A stretch of DNA of 64,000 bases from Streptomyces sp. NBC_01451 (GTDB lineage: Bacteria > Actinomycetota > Actinomycetes > Streptomycetales > Streptomycetaceae). Shown piece by piece: positions 49,419-58,523 of the stretch (position 1 is its first letter; each line of letters opens with the position of its first letter). The translations under genes and the position numbers were made by a program. The stretch lies in NCBI RefSeq assembly GCF_036227485.1, contig NZ_CP109479.1, forward strand, positions 5,704,001 through 5,768,000, read 5' to 3'. The notes below the pieces were generated by a model. The model did no database searches. It saw nothing but the letters and a program-made list of their open reading frames with translations, and was not told the origin of the DNA.

Positions 49419-50546
49419 ATGTCTGCTCTCGCCACCGCGCCCGACCTCGTCCACGTGACGACTCTCGCCACCGCGACCAACGAACACCTCGCGAACATCA
49501 GCAACACGCTGATCTACTCCGCGATGGCCGTCTACACCCTGGCCTTCTTCACCTACATCGCCGAGTGGATCTTCGGCAGCCGCAGCAAGGTCAGCCGGAC
49601 GGCCGCCGCGCTCACCGCGAAGCCGGCCGGGGCGGCCGGGGCGAAGGCGCCGGAGGTGACCGTCAAGAACGCCGGCGGGACCGCCGTACTGGAGCGGCCG
49701 AAGGTCGTCGTGCGGGCCGCGGCGGGGGCCCGGGACGTGCCGGACGGGCCCGGCGCCCACGGCGGGGACGAGCAGGGCGACCTGTACGGGCGCATCGCCG
49801 TGTCCCTCACCGTGGTCGCGTTCCTCGTGGAGTTCGGCGGGGTGCTGGCCCGTGCGCTGTCCGTGCAGCGGGCGCCGTGGGGCAACATGTACGAGTTCAA
49901 CCTCACCTTCTCCACCACCGCCGTCGGCGTGTACCTCGTCTTCCTCGCGCTGAAGAAGGACATCCGCTGGCTCGGCCTCCCCCTGGTCACGAGCGTCCTG
50001 CTCGACCTCGGACTCGCGGTCACCGTCCTGTACACGGCCAGCGACCAGCTCGTGCCGGCCCTCCACTCGTACTGGCTGTACATCCACGTCTCCACGGCGA
50101 TCCTCTGCGGTGCCGTCTTCTACGTGGGCGCGGTCGCCACGATCCTCTACCTCTTCAAGGACTCGTACGAGAACAAGCTCGCGTCCGGCGGCAGGCCCGG
50201 CACCTTCGCGACCTCCGTGATGGAGCGGCTGCCCGCCTCCGCGTCCCTCGACAAGTTCTCGTACCGGGTCAACGCGGCCGTCTTCCCGCTGTGGACGTTC
50301 ACGATCATCGCGGGCGCGATCTGGGCGGGCGACGCGTGGGGCCGCTACTGGGGCTGGGACCCCAAGGAGACCTGGGCGTTCATCACCTGGGTCGCCTACG
50401 CCACCTACCTGCACGCCCGCGCCACAGCCGGCTGGAAGGGCCGCAAGGCCGCCTACATCGCCCTGATCGCGTTCGCGTGCTTCCTCTTCAACTACTACGG
50501 CGTCAACATCTTCGTCAGCGGCAAACACTCGTACGCGGGCGTGTAA
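49419..50546 (+). CDS. ccsA: Cytochrome c biogenesis protein CcsA/CcsB-type (haem handling)
   Basis: The 375-residue polytopic protein has the Trp-rich haem-binding loop AGDAWGRYWGWDPKETWAFI, the WWD-type signature of System II. Conserved His flank it (SYWLYIHVSTAIL, ARAT). An insertion of about 60 Ala/Gly/Pro-rich residues after the first helix is usual in Streptomyces. It moves haem out and joins it to apocytochromes with ResB. It ends the operon. Confidence 0.95.
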   Translation: MSALATAPDLVHVTTLATATNEHLANISNTLIYSAMAVYTLAFFTYIAEWIFGSRSKVSRTAAALTAKPAGAAGAKAPEVTVKNAGGTAVLERPKVVVRAAAGARDVPDGPGAHGGDEQGDLYGRIAVSLTVVAFLVEFGGVLARALSVQRAPWGNMYEFNLTFSTTAVGVYLVFLALKKDIRWLGLPLVTSVLLDLGLAVTVLYTASDQLVPALHSYWLYIHVSTAILCGAVFYVGAVATILYLFKDSYENKLASGGRPGTFATSVMERLPASASLDKFSYRVNAAVFPLWTFTIIAGAIWAGDAWGRYWGWDPKETWAFITWVAYATYLHARATAGWKGRKAAYIALIAFACFLFNYYGVNIFVSGKHSYAGV

Positions 50547-50575
50547 CTCCCGTAGCAGGACGGCGGGTACGACGC

Positions 50576-52219
50576 TTACGACGATGGCGGCAGGCAGTCC
50601 TTCTCCGGGGGTCTGCCCGTCGGCCAGGCGATCTCGACGAAGCGGGCGTGCCGGTCGGGGGTCAGTTCCACGATCGGTACGGCCTTGTCGTACGGGTTGC
50701 CGTAGTTGTCCAGGCAGATCCAGCCGCTCGCGCCGTTCACGCGCCCCGACGAGCCCTTGATGAGCGTCCACTCGTCGCCGACGTCGGCGAGTGTGGGCGC
50801 GCTCCGGCCGCGGGGCGTGGCCTCGCGGATGCCCTCGACGGTGAGCCGCATCGCGTCGTACGCGATGATGAGCTGGCCGTCCTCCAGGTCGATGGCGCCG
50901 ATCGGTGAGGGCCTGCCGCTCCTGCCGGTCCTGTTGGCCTGGGCGGCGCCCAGCAGTTCGGTCAGCTCCCGGGCGTCCGCCGCCGAACCCCCGGTCCTCG
51001 GGGGGTCCTTGAGCCAGGCGTCCGGGTGGGCGAGGGCGCTGTAGCGCACCGAGACGCCGTGCTTGAGGGCTTCGGGGTCGAGCTTCCTGTCGCCGGTGAG
51101 GTACGAGGCGTCGTCCCCGGTCAGGATGGTGAACTCCCGTTGCTGGCAACCTCGTTCGCCGAGCGCGTTGATGAACTGGCGCAGCTGGGTGTGCCGTCCG
51201 GCGAACAGGATGGTGTTCACGCCGGGTGCGGTGTCGCACACCAGCTCCCTGATCTGCCGGAAGTCGTTGGCGGTGGTCCCCTCCTTGGTGCGGTCGGCGA
51301 GCGGGGTGAAGGGCCACGGCTGGTAGCGCGAGCCGGTCAGCAGCTTCTCGAACGAGGCCTGGAGCGTGAGCGTGTACGGGTCGCCCGGGTCGTCGTACAC
51401 CAGCACCGCCTTGTCGGCCGCGACGTCGGCGAAGGAGGCCAGCGCGCGGGCCTCGTCGGTGTTGGTCGGGGCGGTGCGGGCCAGCCCCGGGAAGGGTTTC
51501 AGGCCCTCCGGGCTGCCCTGCCGGCCGTTGGCGAGGCTGTCGGCCGTGATGGACGTGCCGACGACGGGGATGCCGCGCCTCGTCAGCTCCTTCACGGCCC
51601 GGGTGTTCTCCTCCGTGCTCAGCCCTATCCCGGTGACCGCGCGCAGCCGGTCCGAGGTCGTCGTCATCCGCTCCAGCTGGTCGACCGTGTGCTCCCAATG
51701 GGCGCCGGTACGCCCCGGGTTGGCGAGCACCAGCCGGATCGGCGGACCCTCGCCGTTCGCGTCGTGGTTCACCTTCCACTGGGCGAGATAGGCGCCCTGG
51801 AGCTCGTGCAGCACGTCCCCGAGATTGTCCTCGTCGGTAGCGGTGAACGGCTCGAACAGGGCGACGGTGACATAGCCGGCCGTACCGTCCTCGCCGTCCG
51901 TGTCGTCTGCGTCGTTGGATCCGTCGGTTCTGTTCGTGAGGGAGTCGTTCTCGCGGTCGATCGCCCTGATCGTGTCGGCGAGTTGCTCCCGGCCGAAGGC
52001 GTAGTCGGTCGTCGAGACGCCCACGCACTCGTCACTGCCCGCCGGACGCACGACCCCGGGCGCGCAGGACCGGTCGTCGTGCGTGAGCGACCTGACCGCG
52101 AAGCCGATGCCGGTCACCAGCGCCGCCGTGACCAGCAGGGCCAGATAGCGGCGCAGCGGGATCGCCCAGACCCCCTCGCGCAGCCACGCCCCGACGCCCC
52201 TGAACCCGCTGCGAGCCAT
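50576..52219 (-). CDS. Membrane-anchored periplasmic-binding-type (Peripla_BP_6-like) protein
   Basis: The 547-residue protein has one N-terminal membrane helix (YLALLVTAALVTGIGFAV near residue 30) and an extracellular part with a type I periplasmic-binding fold: VTVALFEPFTATDEDNLGDV, then VTGIGLSTEENTRAVKELTR and NTILFAGRHTQLRQFINALG. No transporter genes are linked; instead it follows the STAND-like ATPase gene with a 1-bp TGATG overlap. It therefore looks like a receptor rather than a nutrient-binding protein. An acidic insert (NDADDTDGEDG) is probably a loop. Confidence 0.8.
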   Translation of the reverse strand: MARSGFRGVGAWLREGVWAIPLRRYLALLVTAALVTGIGFAVRSLTHDDRSCAPGVVRPAGSDECVGVSTTDYAFGREQLADTIRAIDRENDSLTNRTDGSNDADDTDGEDGTAGYVTVALFEPFTATDEDNLGDVLHELQGAYLAQWKVNHDANGEGPPIRLVLANPGRTGAHWEHTVDQLERMTTTSDRLRAVTGIGLSTEENTRAVKELTRRGIPVVGTSITADSLANGRQGSPEGLKPFPGLARTAPTNTDEARALASFADVAADKAVLVYDDPGDPYTLTLQASFEKLLTGSRYQPWPFTPLADRTKEGTTANDFRQIRELVCDTAPGVNTILFAGRHTQLRQFINALGERGCQQREFTILTGDDASYLTGDRKLDPEALKHGVSVRYSALAHPDAWLKDPPRTGGSAADARELTELLGAAQANRTGRSGRPSPIGAIDLEDGQLIIAYDAMRLTVEGIREATPRGRSAPTLADVGDEWTLIKGSSGRVNGASGWICLDNYGNPYDKAVPIVELTPDRHARFVEIAWPTGRPPEKDCLPPSS

Positions 52220-54354
52220 CACGCGCCTCCGTCGTTGCGGTTCCGGGTCCGGTCGTCGGAGGCGGTGTCCCCGTCGTCGCGCGGGGCGCGCAGCGGGCGG
52301 CCGGCCAGCGCGGCCTCGGGCCACTCCTGCGAGGCGTGCCACAGCAGCGCGTTGCTCGCGCGCGGGTCGTTGGACAGCTGCTCCAGCTCGTAGCGCAGCC
52401 GGTCGCACAGCTTCCGGTCCGGCAGCACCAGCGGATCGGTCAACTGCCAGACGGCGTGCAGGAGTCGGCGTACCCGCAGATGCAGTACGGCGTCCACGTC
52501 GTCCGGCGGCCGTTGCTCGGCGTCGGTGTGGCCGAAGGCGATCCGGGCGCGCTGGTGGTCGCCGCCGACGAAGTCGTGGCCCTCGGCGTCGTGGGCGTGG
52601 AAGTAGGGCGCCGACGCGACGAAGAGAAGCGTGTCGAGCCAGGTGCTGGTGTCGAGGGTGTGGAAGGTGTCGCGCAGATACGCGACCGCCGGTCCGGTGT
52701 CGCCGAGGGCGAGTTCGTGGTGGAGGCGGTAGCGGGCCTTCGACGGCTCGGGTCCCTCGTAGTGCTGGATGAGGGTCTCGTGGACGTCCCGCCACTTGCC
52801 GTGGTCGGCGTGCCGGTGGTGCAGGCGCAGCAGGAGCAGGGTGCGGACGAAGGCGTCACCGACGAACTGGCCCGGAACGGCGGGCAGTCCCTCCGCCACG
52901 AGCCGGGTCTCCAGCGCGCGGACGCTCGACGGGCCGAAGTCGTCCGGGAGCCCGGAAGCGGCGAGTGCGCAGGCCGAGTCGTGGTCGTGGGCGGCGGCCA
53001 GCACGGTCAGTTCGTCGAGCCGGTCGGCGGGGACGAGCCGGTCGAGGAGTTCGCGGTAGGCGGGATGGCTGTCGCGGTCCTCGTGCAGGGCGAGTTCGGC
53101 GGTCAGCAGGGCGCCGAAGGGTGCGGTGGGCGGCAGTTGGGGAAGGTTCTGCCGGGCCGACTCGGCGACCAGCGCGATGCCCAGCGGATTCCCGCACGTC
53201 AACCGGTGTGTGGCGGGCGGGAGTTCGGCAGGCACGGGCACCGCCGTGCCCGTGCACACCGCGTCGACGATGTGCAGGGTGTCGTCGGAGGACAGCGGCG
53301 GCAGCGAGACCAGCAGGGCCCGGGAGGAGGCCGTGTCGCCCGGTGTCCAGCGGGTGCGCTGGACGGTCTCGCGCAGGTCGCGGCGTACCGCGTTGCGCAG
53401 CGAGGACTGGCCGCTGCCGCCGCGCACGGCGGTGATGAACGCGACCTGGTCGGCGATGCCCTCGGCGCGGTCGCGCAGCACCTGCTCGGTCAGTTCGCGT
53501 CCCGGCGATCCCTGCGCGTTGTCGACCAGGACGAGCGGGCGGCCCAGGCGCTGCAGGTGTGCCCGTACTCCGGCGTAGGCGTCGGTGAGGTCGGCGAGCA
53601 GGGCACGTACGAGATAGCGCTCGGCGTGCTCGCGGGAGGTGCCGCCGGCCCTGAAGTGGTCGGAGAGCAGGCGGAGTCCGAGCTCGGCGCGGTCACCGGC
53701 GTTCGGGTACGTCCGGTACCAGGTCGACGCCCTGCGCTGCCGCGCGCTTGAGGAACGTTCCGTCATCGCCTCCAGGGTGGCCTCGATGACCGCCGAGACC
53801 AGCGGGTCGTCGCTGATCGCCGCCGCGACCGCCTTCGAGGCCACCCGGCCCGCCCAGCGTGCGGCGAACCCGGTGAACCACGAGCCGCTCTCGTTGAGCA
53901 GTAGCATCCGCTGGACCTCCCAGCGGATGCGCTCGGTGTCGGCGTTGCCCCAGCCGCCGGCGGCCACCGCGATCAGGCCCGACATCAGCCGGGGGAAGGC
54001 GATCCGCCGGGCGCCGGTGACCGGTTCGGCGAGCTGCTCGGCGATCACCAGCAGCGCCTGCGCGAGCGGCGACCAGGCCTGCGCCGGGTGCCGCTCGGGC
54101 GACAGGACGAACTGCGGGTCCTCGCAGTCGATCAGCGCGACCGGGGTGTGCCGCTGGTAGGCGGCGCGCAGCTCGCCGAGGACCGCGCTCTTGCCGAGTC
54201 CGCGCCCGGCGGTGAGCACCACGAACGGCAGTTCACGCGGATGCTCCAGGGGAACGGCGATGTGGTGGTGCGGTCGCAGTCCCACGAGCCGGGGCGCGAG
54301 CCCCGGCGGTTCGGTGGCGAAGAGCGCCCCGCGTCCGTGCAGCCGTCTGAGCAC
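52219..54354 (-). CDS. STAND/AAA-like P-loop ATPase
   Basis: The 711-residue protein has a Walker A loop LTAGRGLGKSAVLGELR (50-56), a Walker B-like RPLVLVDNAQGSPG, and a sensor-type VAFITAVRGGSGQSS. The large C-terminal half is helical, with no known repeats visible. This arrangement fits a signalling NTPase that recruits or senses rather than a helicase. It is co-transcribed with the membrane-anchored binding-fold receptor, so the pair may act as receptor and cytoplasmic switch. The Pro/Arg-rich tail is probably disordered. Confidence 0.75.
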   Translation of the reverse strand: MLRRLHGRGALFATEPPGLAPRLVGLRPHHHIAVPLEHPRELPFVVLTAGRGLGKSAVLGELRAAYQRHTPVALIDCEDPQFVLSPERHPAQAWSPLAQALLVIAEQLAEPVTGARRIAFPRLMSGLIAVAAGGWGNADTERIRWEVQRMLLLNESGSWFTGFAARWAGRVASKAVAAAISDDPLVSAVIEATLEAMTERSSSARQRRASTWYRTYPNAGDRAELGLRLLSDHFRAGGTSREHAERYLVRALLADLTDAYAGVRAHLQRLGRPLVLVDNAQGSPGRELTEQVLRDRAEGIADQVAFITAVRGGSGQSSLRNAVRRDLRETVQRTRWTPGDTASSRALLVSLPPLSSDDTLHIVDAVCTGTAVPVPAELPPATHRLTCGNPLGIALVAESARQNLPQLPPTAPFGALLTAELALHEDRDSHPAYRELLDRLVPADRLDELTVLAAAHDHDSACALAASGLPDDFGPSSVRALETRLVAEGLPAVPGQFVGDAFVRTLLLLRLHHRHADHGKWRDVHETLIQHYEGPEPSKARYRLHHELALGDTGPAVAYLRDTFHTLDTSTWLDTLLFVASAPYFHAHDAEGHDFVGGDHQRARIAFGHTDAEQRPPDDVDAVLHLRVRRLLHAVWQLTDPLVLPDRKLCDRLRYELEQLSNDPRASNALLWHASQEWPEAALAGRPLRAPRDDGDTASDDRTRNRNDGGA

Positions 54355-54540
54355 CGCATCCCTCCCCCTGGGGCCTACCGCGGTTCAGTGTGCTGTGCAG
54401 TACTGCAACACCAGTGTAGGAAGAGGAAGTTGGATCGGACCAGATCGCATGATGTCCGTTGTGTTACGAAATTATCGGCCCAATGCTCAACTTTCTACGC
54501 CCGCTCGGACGGCCCGGACGGCTTGGGCAGCTCGGCCGTC

Positions 54541-55533
54541 TCAGTCGACGGTGATCGAGTCCAGCTGCCCCCGCAGATAGACGTGCGAGTCGAAGGCCTC
54601 GTACGCGACCCGGCCCACCGGCGCGGGCACCGACTCGACGATCGTGCCCGGGGTGCACTCGCCGAAGTAGACGAGGGACATCAGCTCCTCGGCGGGCGAG
54701 TCGGCCGGCGGCGGCAGCACCCGGTGCCGGCCCGAGCGCCAGCGGTCGCCGGTCCAACGGGCCATCAGGTCACCGATGTTGATGGTGAACGCCTCGGGGT
54801 CGAAGGGCGCGTCCTCCCAGCCGCCCTCGTCGGTGTAGACCTGTAGTCCGCCCTTCCCCGCCTGCCGGTCGAGGATGGTGACCGTCCCGAAGTCGGTGTG
54901 CGGCCCGATCCGGAACTGCCCCGGCTCCGGCTCGCCGACCACTTCCACCCCCGGATACCAGTTGATGTTGAAGCCGTACGTCGGATGGTCCATGTGCCGG
55001 GAGAAGAAGTCGGGTTCGAGCCCGAGAGCGGACCCGAGAAGGGTCAGCAGCTCCTTCTCCAGCTCGCCCATCCGGTCGAGATACTCCTCGCACAGCCTCC
55101 GCAGCTCGGGAGCCTCGGCGGGCCACACGTTGGGCGCGTACCACTCGGCGTTGACGGCCGGGTCGTCGAAGGGCTCGTGCGTGGCGAAGGTCAGCGACTC
55201 CTTCAGGTCCGGCGGTGTCTCGGTCCCCTCCGAGTACCCGTTGGCCTCGGCCCCCGGACCCAGCCACCCCCTCCCGCCCACCTTCGCCGTGTACCGCTCC
55301 TTCACCTCGGCCGACAGCGCGAAGAAGGCGCGGGCCGCCTCCCGGATACCGGCCCGCAGGGCGGGGTCGACGCCGTGCCCGGTGACCAGCAGGAATCCGG
55401 CGGTCTGGAGGGCGGAGTCGACGGTACGGGCGATCTCCTCGCGGGTCTCGGCGTCGCCGGACAGCCAGGGCCGCAGGTCGACGGTGGGGATGCGGGGTGC
55501 GGCGGGGGTCTGTGCCGACGTGGGATTACTCAC
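54541..55533 (-). CDS. 2-oxoglutarate/Fe(II) oxygenase, isopenicillin N synthase-like
   Basis: The 330-residue enzyme has an N-terminal DIOX_N domain (IPTVDLRPWLSGDAETREEI) and the jelly-roll core with iron ligands His212 and Asp214 in GPHTDFGTVTIL and His270 in SGRHRVLPPP. NINWYPG is the conserved approach strand. It overlaps the deaminase gene by 8 bp and is regulated with it. Relatives in purine and pyrimidine salvage oxidise bases or nucleosides, so such a substrate is plausible. GTG 55533 is the start. Confidence 0.9.
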   Translation of the reverse strand: MSNPTSAQTPAAPRIPTVDLRPWLSGDAETREEIARTVDSALQTAGFLLVTGHGVDPALRAGIREAARAFFALSAEVKERYTAKVGGRGWLGPGAEANGYSEGTETPPDLKESLTFATHEPFDDPAVNAEWYAPNVWPAEAPELRRLCEEYLDRMGELEKELLTLLGSALGLEPDFFSRHMDHPTYGFNINWYPGVEVVGEPEPGQFRIGPHTDFGTVTILDRQAGKGGLQVYTDEGGWEDAPFDPEAFTINIGDLMARWTGDRWRSGRHRVLPPPADSPAEELMSLVYFGECTPGTIVESVPAPVGRVAYEAFDSHVYLRGQLDSITVD

Positions 55534-56029
55534 CGATGTCCTCGTTCCACAGTGCGGGATTGTTCGTGATGAAGTCGCGCATCATGCCGACGCACTCGGG
55601 ATCGTCGAGCAGTACGACCTCGACGCCGTGCTCGGCGAGCCAGTCGTGCCCACCGTGAAAGGTGACGGCCTCTCCGACGATCACCCGGGAGATACCGAAC
55701 TGCCTCACCAGACCGGAGCAGTACCAGCACGGGGAGAGCGTGGTGACCATGGTCGTCCCACGGTACGACCGCTGCCGTCCCGCATTCCGGAACGCGGCGG
55801 TCTCGCCGTGCGTCGAGGGGTCGCCGTCCTGGACGCGCCGGTTGTGCCCACGCCCGAGAAGCGTGCCGTCGGCGCCGTAGAGCGCGGCCCCGATCGGGAT
55901 GCCGCCCTCGGCGAGCCCGGCGCGGGCCTCCTCGACGGCGACGGCGAGCCACGAGCGTGCCAGCGCCTGATCGATCTCGACCACCTCGCCCACCTCGACC
56001 ACCTCCTCCAACCCGTCCATCCGATTCAT
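55526..56029 (-). CDS. Nucleoside/cytosine deaminase-like protein (zinc)
   Basis: The 167-residue protein holds the deaminase zinc motif: PSTHGETAAFRNAG (His74, catalytic Glu76) and LSPCWYCSGLVRQ (Cys101, Cys104). Length and spacing fit the cytosine/guanine deaminase family. ATG 56029 follows GGAGAG. It is divergent from the PucR gene and joined to the oxygenase gene, giving a base-salvage unit. Confidence 0.92.
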   Translation of the reverse strand: MNRMDGLEEVVEVGEVVEIDQALARSWLAVAVEEARAGLAEGGIPIGAALYGADGTLLGRGHNRRVQDGDPSTHGETAAFRNAGRQRSYRGTTMVTTLSPCWYCSGLVRQFGISRVIVGEAVTFHGGHDWLAEHGVEVVLLDDPECVGMMRDFITNNPALWNEDIGE

Positions 56030-56129
56030 GGGTTCACTCTCCTTCGGCGGAAACACCGGGGCAACGTGCGGAAAGTACTCTCCGGGCATCCCCCAGCAGG
56101 ACGAAGTGTCAGCGCCTTGGGAGGCACCC

Positions 56130-57404
56130 GTGCCCGCACTCACCCTCCGTGAAGTCCTGGCCCTCGACCCGGTCCGCGCCGCCGAGCCCGAACTCCTCAC
56201 CGGGGAGGCCGCGCTGGACCGGCCCGTGCGCTGGGTCCACTCCAGCGAGGTGTACGAGGGCGCGAACTTCCTCGACGGGGGAGAACTGCTGCTGACCAAC
56301 GGATTCGGCCTCACCGACACGGACGAGGAGGTACGGCGCCGCTACGTCCGCGAGCTGACCGCCCGGGGCGCGGCGGGCCTGGCCGTGGAGATCGGCCGCT
56401 CGCTGCCCGCGATGCCGCCCGAGGTGACGGACGAGGCCCGCCGCCTCGGCCTGCCCCTCCTCGCCCTGCGCCGCGTCGTCCCCTTCGTACGCATCACGGA
56501 GGCCGCCAACCGCGCGATCGTCGCCCGGGGCCTGTCCGGCCGCACGGTGGTCCGCCCCTGGGGCGACGACCACACCGCCGCCCTGCTCGCCGACCTCGCC
56601 GACGGCCAGGCCCTCAACCAGCCCGAGGTCGAGGCCCGCGCCGCCCTCACCGGCTTCCACCCCGGCCCCGGCGCCCGCCTGATCGGCGTCTCCGTGCACG
56701 GCACGCGGGACGTCTCCACGGTGGACCGGGCGGCGCGCGCCCTGGGCGGGGCGGTGCTGCGGGCCGCCTTCCCGGGGGACGTGCTCGCCCTCGTCGCGGT
56801 CCGGCCGGCGCCGGAGGCGAAGACGGGACGGGACCCGGTACGGGCGGTGCAGGACGCCTTCCGCACGGCCGCCGCCGCCCCCGGCCTCACCGTCGCCGTG
56901 GGCCACGCCGTCGACGCGGGCAACGGCTGGCTGCGCTGGAGCGAGACGCTGCGCGCGGCCCGTACGACCCTGGAACTGGCACTGACGGTGCCGCCGCCGG
57001 AGCCGAACGCCCCGCAGGGCCCCCTGGTGACGTCGTCCCGGGCCCTCGCCCTCGAACGCGAACTCACCCGAGGGGGCGTCGACGCCAACCAGGACCGCCT
57101 CACCCGCCTCGTCCAGCACACCCTGGGCCCCCTTCTGGCGTGGGAGGCGGCCCACCCCAGCGACCTGGTCCGCACCCTGGAGGTCCACCTCCGCAACGGC
57201 TGCTCGCCCACCCGCACGGCGACCCTCCTCCACATCGGCCGCCAGTCCCTCTACCAGCGCCTGGAACGCATCGAGTCCCTCCTCGGCCTGGAGATAGACG
57301 ACCCGGACCTGCTGGGCGAGCTCCTGACGGCGGCCTGCGCGTGGCGGGTGGTGCGGGGGACGGGTGCGGGGGCGGGAACGGGGGGTCTGCGGACGGTGGC
57401 GTAG
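56130..57404 (+). CDS. PucR family transcriptional regulator
   Basis: The 424-residue protein has the N-terminal PucR domain (LTLREVLALDPVRAAEPELL, VHSSEVYEGANFLDGGELLL), a middle GGDEF-like segment, and the C-terminal PucR HTH (LRNGCSPTRTATLLHIGRQS, LYQRLERIESLLG). It controls purine and related catabolism in other bacteria. GTG 56130 has GGGAGG five bases ahead; in-frame GTG 56106 and ATG 56028 would lengthen it. It is divergent from the deaminase and oxygenase genes, which are its likely targets. Confidence 0.92.
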   Translation: MPALTLREVLALDPVRAAEPELLTGEAALDRPVRWVHSSEVYEGANFLDGGELLLTNGFGLTDTDEEVRRRYVRELTARGAAGLAVEIGRSLPAMPPEVTDEARRLGLPLLALRRVVPFVRITEAANRAIVARGLSGRTVVRPWGDDHTAALLADLADGQALNQPEVEARAALTGFHPGPGARLIGVSVHGTRDVSTVDRAARALGGAVLRAAFPGDVLALVAVRPAPEAKTGRDPVRAVQDAFRTAAAAPGLTVAVGHAVDAGNGWLRWSETLRAARTTLELALTVPPPEPNAPQGPLVTSSRALALERELTRGGVDANQDRLTRLVQHTLGPLLAWEAAHPSDLVRTLEVHLRNGCSPTRTATLLHIGRQSLYQRLERIESLLGLEIDDPDLLGELLTAACAWRVVRGTGAGAGTGGLRTVA

Positions 57405-57428
57405 GGGGCGGCGCGGGCCTGGGCGAAG

Positions 57429-58391
57429 TCAGAAGGGCCGTAGGGTGACGTGACGTGGTGGGTTGTACTCGGACAACTCCAGCACGGTCCTCGGTGTCCG
57501 CAGCCCGTCCTCCACGCCGAAGATCCGCCGGGCGGCCTCGAAGGGAACATCGTCGGGAGCGTCGGGGGCGACGATCGCTGACACCCGGTCGTACAGCTCG
57601 CGGAGGGGTTCGGTCATGGTCCGCCCGTCCGCCTCGGCCTCCGTCCCCCAGATGTCCCACAGCAGGGTCTCCACCTTGTTCAGCGCGGCGAGGTCGAGCC
57701 GTATGTTGCCGGCCACGAACCACTCCCCGTTCAACGGCCCGTCCTCCGGCGGGTACAGCCCGAAGGTGTCGGGGTCGGCGTCCCCGGCCCGGATGTCCCG
57801 CCAGGCCCGGCCCGCGACCTGGAAACGGTCACGCGGTACGTCCATCGGGTCGAAGTCGACGCGACCGGCGGTCGTCACGTCCGGATCGGCGAGCTGCGCG
57901 TCGGCGAGGAGCCAGCCGCGCGACTCGTCCCAGTACTCGGTGACGACGTGATCGCAGTGGAAGCCGTCCGTCCGGAAGTAGTCGGCGAACCCGGACCGCA
58001 CGCGGGCGGGAATGCCGCTGTGCCGCAGCAACGAGCAGTGCAGGAGCGCGAAGTCCCGGCAGACACCGACGAACCGGTCTCCGGCCGTGCGCCGTCGGGT
58101 CAGCGGGGAGCCGTCGCGCGCGATGACGATCCGGAGGATGTCGTCGACGTAGCGGGCGTTGGCGTCGTGGTGCAGCCGATCGGTGGGATGTGTGTGGCGG
58201 AACTGGTCTCCCTCGCCCCGATGGATCACCAAGTCGCGTGCTGTGCGGGCGAGTCGGGCGGGGTCGGAGGGTAGGCCGGCGTACAGCCGGGCGAGGTCGC
58301 CGGGGTCGGAGAAGGGGCTGTGGGTGCGGTAGAAGGCAGCGGCTTCCGGGGCGAGGCTGGGGTGGGCGGAGGGCAGGGAAGGCGACGACAC
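57429..58391 (-). CDS. Transglutaminase-like cysteine protease-fold protein
   Basis: The 320-residue protein has the transglutaminase-like triad: Cys111 in FVGVCRDFALLHCSLLR, His148 in DGFHCDHVVTEYW, and Asp164 in WLLADAQLADPD. A Thr/Pro-rich start and a helical front precede it. The core is preserved, so it could act as a protease, amidase or acyl transferase. There is no secretion signal. GTG 58391 with GGGAG is the preferred start; TTG 58406 is the longer option. Confidence 0.87.
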   Translation of the reverse strand: MSSPSLPSAHPSLAPEAAAFYRTHSPFSDPGDLARLYAGLPSDPARLARTARDLVIHRGEGDQFRHTHPTDRLHHDANARYVDDILRIVIARDGSPLTRRRTAGDRFVGVCRDFALLHCSLLRHSGIPARVRSGFADYFRTDGFHCDHVVTEYWDESRGWLLADAQLADPDVTTAGRVDFDPMDVPRDRFQVAGRAWRDIRAGDADPDTFGLYPPEDGPLNGEWFVAGNIRLDLAALNKVETLLWDIWGTEAEADGRTMTEPLRELYDRVSAIVAPDAPDDVPFEAARRIFGVEDGLRTPRTVLELSEYNPPRHVTLRPF

Positions 58392-58523
58392 GGTGAGCTC
58401 CCTCAAGACGGGGGTCGGGTTTGTTTAGCTCGTACGTTCGAATGCCGGTCGGCTCGCACCACCGTGTCAAAATTCGCCGCAAATTGTCCAGGGCCGAAAC
58501 CCAAGATCCATAGACTGGTCGCC

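Noticed and set aside
46830..52028. A very long open frame on the minus strand across the cytochrome maturation genes
   Set aside because: It lies opposite well-identified genes (resA, ccdA, resB, ccsA), has no domain, and is a by-product of high GC codon bias.
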